From the NCBI RefSeq assembly GCF_032854445.1, contig NC_088295.1, positions 40,041,385 to 40,105,384 of the forward strand: a stretch of 64,000 bases of DNA. Reading direction: 5' to 3'. Below, piece by piece: positions 61,901-64,000 of this stretch (position 1 is its first letter; each line of letters starts with the position of its first letter). Under the pieces are notes generated by a model that did no database searches, had not been told where the DNA came from, and saw nothing but the letters and a program-made list of their open reading frames with translations. The position numbers were made by a program, and so were the translations under genes. Origin of the DNA: Liolophura sinensis. Lineage: Eukaryota > Mollusca > Polyplacophora > Chitonida > Chitonidae.

Positions 61901-63784
61901 TAAATAAGATATTGTATATGCTATAATTTAGAGTTAAATGATCTTCATTGTGATTACACGATCTTTCATTTTTGTTTATCGCCACACTCAAGAATTTTGC
62001 ACCTATAAAGCAGTTAGAGTGGAGGCTTTATGGGTGGAGGAAACCAAATTAAGTTCCGCCATGAAGCCTACTCACTGAGTCGAACGGTTAATGAGTGCAG
62101 AGTGCATATGGAGTTTATATGACAAATCCCCAGTTTGGAAATGTGAAGACGAAAGGAAATGTACAGCAGCATTGATTTGCGAAATACTTGCCTAGTTCAC
62201 GCTCATGCTAAAGCCTTTGGGTGTGTTTGTACTTTATATGAATAAACTGGTTATTCCATACATTCAGGGAAACTGTTATGTAGGCTTGTGATGCACGCAC
62301 TGAAGGAACATTGGGGCGTTCATAGGTCTATTTCGTGACAACTAAATTCATTTCAAGCTTTCCATTCTCAGTAACAAAGAAGTACGTGTTAGGTTTGTTA
62401 GCTTTTGATTAACACTGCTATTATTTTGTAAAATTAACAAGAACAAAATATTGCTAATATCACTAAATGAGCATGTACACGGAGTACAGTTAGCAGTGCT
62501 TGTACCATATTTTGAACTGTTGAACAATATATTACAGCCGGCACTACCCAAAGCCTTATTCCCACTGTTGATGTAAAGGTAGCAACGTAGACGCCCCTAG
62601 CGTTAGGTAAAAACATGCAATGATGTTTGTTACAGTTTAGTAGTCCCCGCCTGTCGTTGATCTTACATTCTTGCCTTCAGATGTATGGCTTAAATCTCTT
62701 TAGCAATCACTGGCGTTGTTTTAGCGTATTGCGTTTTGTAACTCACCACTGAAACTATCAGGGCTTAGCATTTTCTCCGTGAGTAATGGTGCACTACCAT
62801 CAGGCGAACCATTTTCTTTCTGACTAATGTCGTGTCGCATTACCCCCCGTTGTAACATTTTCTTTCTGACCACTGAGTTGCGCTACTTTTTAGCTGTTCA
62901 TATTTTAACAAATCAACCTGCTGACACTTTCAGATGTTTCAGTCCGGTTGGCCGTAAAGGCGGCCCCCAGGACGTGTCCATAGGCACAGGCTGCAACAAT
63001 AAAGGCACTATAATGCATGAAATAATGCACGCATTGGGATTTTGGCATGAACACAGTCGACCAGATCGGGATCATTATATTGAGATAATGTGGGATAACA
63101 TAGCTGAAGGTGAGAAAACCGAGACAACGACATGTATTTACGTAATGTGGGATAACATTGCTGAAGATCAGATAACTGAGGTAACAACATATCTTGACTT
63201 GACATAATGTTGGATAACATTGCTCAAGGTGAGATGAAGATATTTTTTTTTTGTTGAAATCGCTCTGAACAAAACTAAATATATATTTTGTAAATGAATT
63301 AACTTAAAATTATCTTACGCCTTGGAATATATGAATTTAATGTTTTACGCCGTTCAGCGTATAGCTTTCTTCCCAATAGTAGTTAATACATTTTCATTTT
63401 TGTGCATGTGCTTCTCTTTTTTTCTTGAATCAAGAATTATGTATATGTAAGACAACTTTGGGATTATGTCGATCAGTATTATTTAGCGTGACCAAAGTGC
63501 ATGTGCAGCTCACTCTTGGGTCATGACTTCAGTTTACTATGTGACTTTTTATTTCTGTTATTTAGATCACAAACACAATTTCAACAAGTTTGATTTTGAC
63601 GAGATCGATACTCTTGGGGCGCCCTATGACTACGGCTCCATTATGCACTATGCCGCCAATACGTTCGCTGCCGACAGGTCAGTGCCGACTATAGTACCGA
63701 AATTCCCTACACGAGACGAGCTTGGACAAAGGAAAGGACTAAGTGCTACTGATGTGTTGAAGATTCGCAAACTGTACAACTGTA
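43790..63784 (+). CDS. Astacin-family zinc metalloprotease (M12A), seven exons, 3' end beyond window
   Basis: A secreted endopeptidase precursor. Exons: 43790-43867, 50496-50565, 58167-58213, 58939-59014, 61289-61406, 62934-63109, 63566-63784, all GT..AG with agreeing phases (261 codons plus one base). Residues 1-20 form a signal peptide (hydrophobic core [10 protein letters not shown]). The propeptide holds MEGD, whose Asp60 is the family's zinc-blocking aspartate switch. The mature enzyme probably starts near RRNAV (66-70). The catalytic domain has zinc motif [15 protein letters not shown] (158-172: ligands His158, His162, His168; catalytic Glu159), PDRD, and Met-turn SIMHY (213-217) with the zinc-associated Tyr217. 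Cys110/Cys261 and Cys131/Cys150 match the two conserved disulfides. The exon 5 donor (GG|GTTCGT) is weak but is the only choice that preserves the frame. The donor at 63785 shows the gene continues; CUB, EGF or ShK domains would lie outside. Subfamily (hatching-enzyme-like, meprin-like, tolloid-like) cannot be decided. Introns are long (up to 7.6 kb). Confidence 0.93.
43881..43922. repeat. (ATT)n microsatellite, about 14 units
   Basis: Uninterrupted TTA/ATT trinucleotide run starting 13 bp inside astacin intron 1, very close to the donor. Poly-Asn or poly-Ile open frames through it are artefacts. Confidence 0.97.
46500..46612 (-). mobile_element. SINE family A, internal fragment
   Basis: AGCAACCGGGCAGAGTCCCG, then GGGGAAACACACGACCAT and a degenerate ATGCCAGGCATAAGG, match the antisense of the family body. 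Both ends are eroded. Confidence 0.6.
46619..46722. repeat. Tandem repeat, 20-24 bp x 5
   Basis: A unit close to TATCAGATTTATTATATACAC is repeated five times with small length changes. Confidence 0.8.
50695..50800 (-). mobile_element. SINE family A, 3' half
   Basis: TTTATTTGACTGGTGTTTTA, then ACTCAAGAATATTTCATTTA and GGCCAGGACAATGGGGAGAA, are the antisense of the 3' end. It lies 130 bp into astacin intron 2 and the head is missing. Confidence 0.7.
51221..51300. repeat. Tandem repeat, 20 bp x 4
   Basis: Four exact 20-bp periods of a CGTGTTGTAGCTGTTCGTCG-like unit, with a few substitutions in the second. Confidence 0.9.
51730..51990. repeat. Dispersed repeat copy split by a SINE
   Basis: 51730-51795 is the inverted match of 40074-40136. 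The match appears to resume after the SINE (GAACAACTGGGCCATG near 51966), equivalent to the start of the copy near 40055. The SINE therefore landed inside an older repeat. Confidence 0.55.
51806..51963 (+). mobile_element. SINE family A, 5'-truncated, young, 14-bp target-site duplication
   Basis: The body is almost identical to the copy at 23118 (three differences by eye over about 135 bases) with an AAAT tail of about six units. It is flanked by a perfect duplication, TTGAACAACTGGGC, at 51792-51805 and 51964-51977. Confidence 0.95.
52458..52612 (-). mobile_element. SINE family A, 3' two-thirds
   Basis: TTGATTGGTGTTTTACGCCG, then GCTCAAGAATATCTCAATTA and GGTTGCTGACAGACCTTCTC, identify the antisense body; the head is absent. 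Confidence 0.8.
52868..52912 (-). mobile_element. SINE family A, small internal fragment
   Basis: CCTCCGCAAGTTACTGACAG and ACCTTTCCACGTATGA match the middle of the antisense body only. Confidence 0.45.
55277..55325. repeat. Near-perfect 49-nt hairpin
   Basis: TATATCTTTA, one base, then GAACCCAGTGG (55277-55298), a 5-base loop, then CCACTGGGTTC, one base, TAAAGATATA (55304-55325). This is a 22-bp stem with a single G/A mismatch. Function unknown; see the findings. Confidence 0.9.
55489..55600. repeat. Short inverted repeat and tRNA-like B-box fragment
   Basis: ACAATGGTG (55489-55497) pairs with CACCATTGT (55512-55520) around a 14-base loop. On the minus strand, GAGTTCGACTCTC near 55560 resembles a tRNA B box but no A box or cloverleaf follows, so this may be the remnant of another SINE. 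Confidence 0.35.
56332..56348 (+). repeat. Uninterrupted G17 run
   Basis: Seventeen consecutive G on the plus strand, after TGGGGAGT. It is G-quadruplex-capable, and its exact length is prone to sequencing error. Confidence 0.9.
59740..61235. repeat. Higher-order minisatellite, about 50-bp unit, ~30 copies
   Basis: Fills most of astacin intron 4. The basic unit is about 50 bp (GTCAGAGTATAACAATGTTA, then AACGTTTCTGAGCATTACAT and TGTTCATCAT), e.g. TTTCTGAGCA at 59951 and 60001. Some units are shortened (GAGTGACA for GAGTATAACA). An ordered set of variants recurs after about 444 bp (60181 against 60625). The edges are more diverged. The 95-codon frame at 60931-61218 is a translated repeat. Confidence 0.95.
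61700..61890 (-). mobile_element. SINE family A, diverged
   Basis: TTGATTGGTGTTTTACTCC, then ATGAATATTTCACTTATACG and GAGAAAGCCAGCATGTGCTG, mark the antisense tail, body and start of the head. Confidence 0.75.
62765..62885. repeat. Diverged tandem repeat, about 51 bp x 2-3
   Basis: CATTTTCTTTCTGAC recurs at about 62811 and 62860, each followed by a GTTGCGCTAC/GTCGCATTAC-like segment; an earlier, weaker copy starts near 62770. It ends about 50 bp before astacin exon 6. Confidence 0.5.
63085..63236 (+). repeat. Triplicated end of astacin exon 6 with its splice donor
   Basis: The motif ATAATGTGGGATAACATAGC, then TGAAG|GTGAGA, at 63085 recurs at 63142 (donor GT lost: GAAGATCAGA) and 63204 (CAAG|GTGAGA, donor kept). 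Offsets are 57 and 62 bp. The second copy stays in the exon's reading frame; a TAA precedes the third. Confidence 0.85.
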
Positions 63785-64000
63785 GTAAGTATCTGGACTG
63801 TTTTCTTTTCCAATATATTTATAAGTCATCTTTACATCTTCATTAATCTGTTACAGGTATAAACAGAACTGGAATCCAAGCTGAAAGAGATATTAACAAA
63901 TTCATACTAACAATTTGAATGATTTATTTTACATGCTGACAATTGACATCTCTATAAATGAAATTAATGTAGGCACATGGAAATCATTTTTATATGAACC
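63785..64000 (+). other. Start of astacin intron 7
   Basis: Donor GTAAGT at 63785 after the last Cys of the catalytic domain, then AT-rich sequence to the window edge with no exon visible. Confidence 0.7.

Larger units (their letters stand above)
61407..62933 (+). other. Astacin intron 5
   Basis: Contains one clear antisense SINE A copy, weaker SINE-like fragments at about 61600-61690 (sense) and 61975-62090 (antisense), and a 51-bp tandem repeat near the acceptor. Nothing else stands out. Confidence 0.6.

Overview
This is a stretch of animal nuclear genome. Genes are split into short exons by long AT-rich introns with canonical GT..AG borders, and tRNA-derived SINEs, small inverted-repeat DNA elements and minisatellites are dense. 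The main SINE family (tail of AAAT repeats, conserved 3' body) is of a type I associate with molluscs and other lophotrochozoans. The organism is therefore probably a mollusc or related lophotrochozoan; this is an inference, not a database match.

Layout. (1) 0.9-12.3 kb, minus strand: the 3' part of a protein-coding gene I cannot name. It is reconstructed from six exons whose splice sites and phases agree. Its 5.8 kb intron holds a dead piggyBac transposase and two SINE insertions with intact target-site duplications. (2) 12.3-16.9 kb: inverted-repeat elements, SINEs and a degenerate tandem repeat, then a probable divergent promoter. (3) 16.96-30.22 kb, plus strand: a complete 14-exon gene for translation initiation factor eIF3 subunit d (556 codons), with a poly(A) signal at 30.65 kb. 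(4) 30.7-43.7 kb: a gene-poor interval with a very homogeneous 72-bp minisatellite, a 65-bp minisatellite and SINEs. (5) 43.79 kb to the right edge, plus strand: the first seven coding exons of a secreted astacin-family zinc metalloprotease (signal peptide, propeptide with aspartate switch, whole catalytic domain). It continues beyond the window. Its introns hold a 1.5 kb higher-order minisatellite and an almost perfect 49-nt hairpin.

The genes are unrelated in function (a translation factor, a secreted protease and an unknown). The most notable observations are small events at exon borders: a SINE inserted 22 bp from the eIF3d exon 6 acceptor, a duplicated donor after eIF3d exon 7 that would add nine codons in frame, and a triplicated exon end and donor after astacin exon 6. 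I found no CRISPR array, bacterial-type system or tRNA/rRNA gene that I can support.
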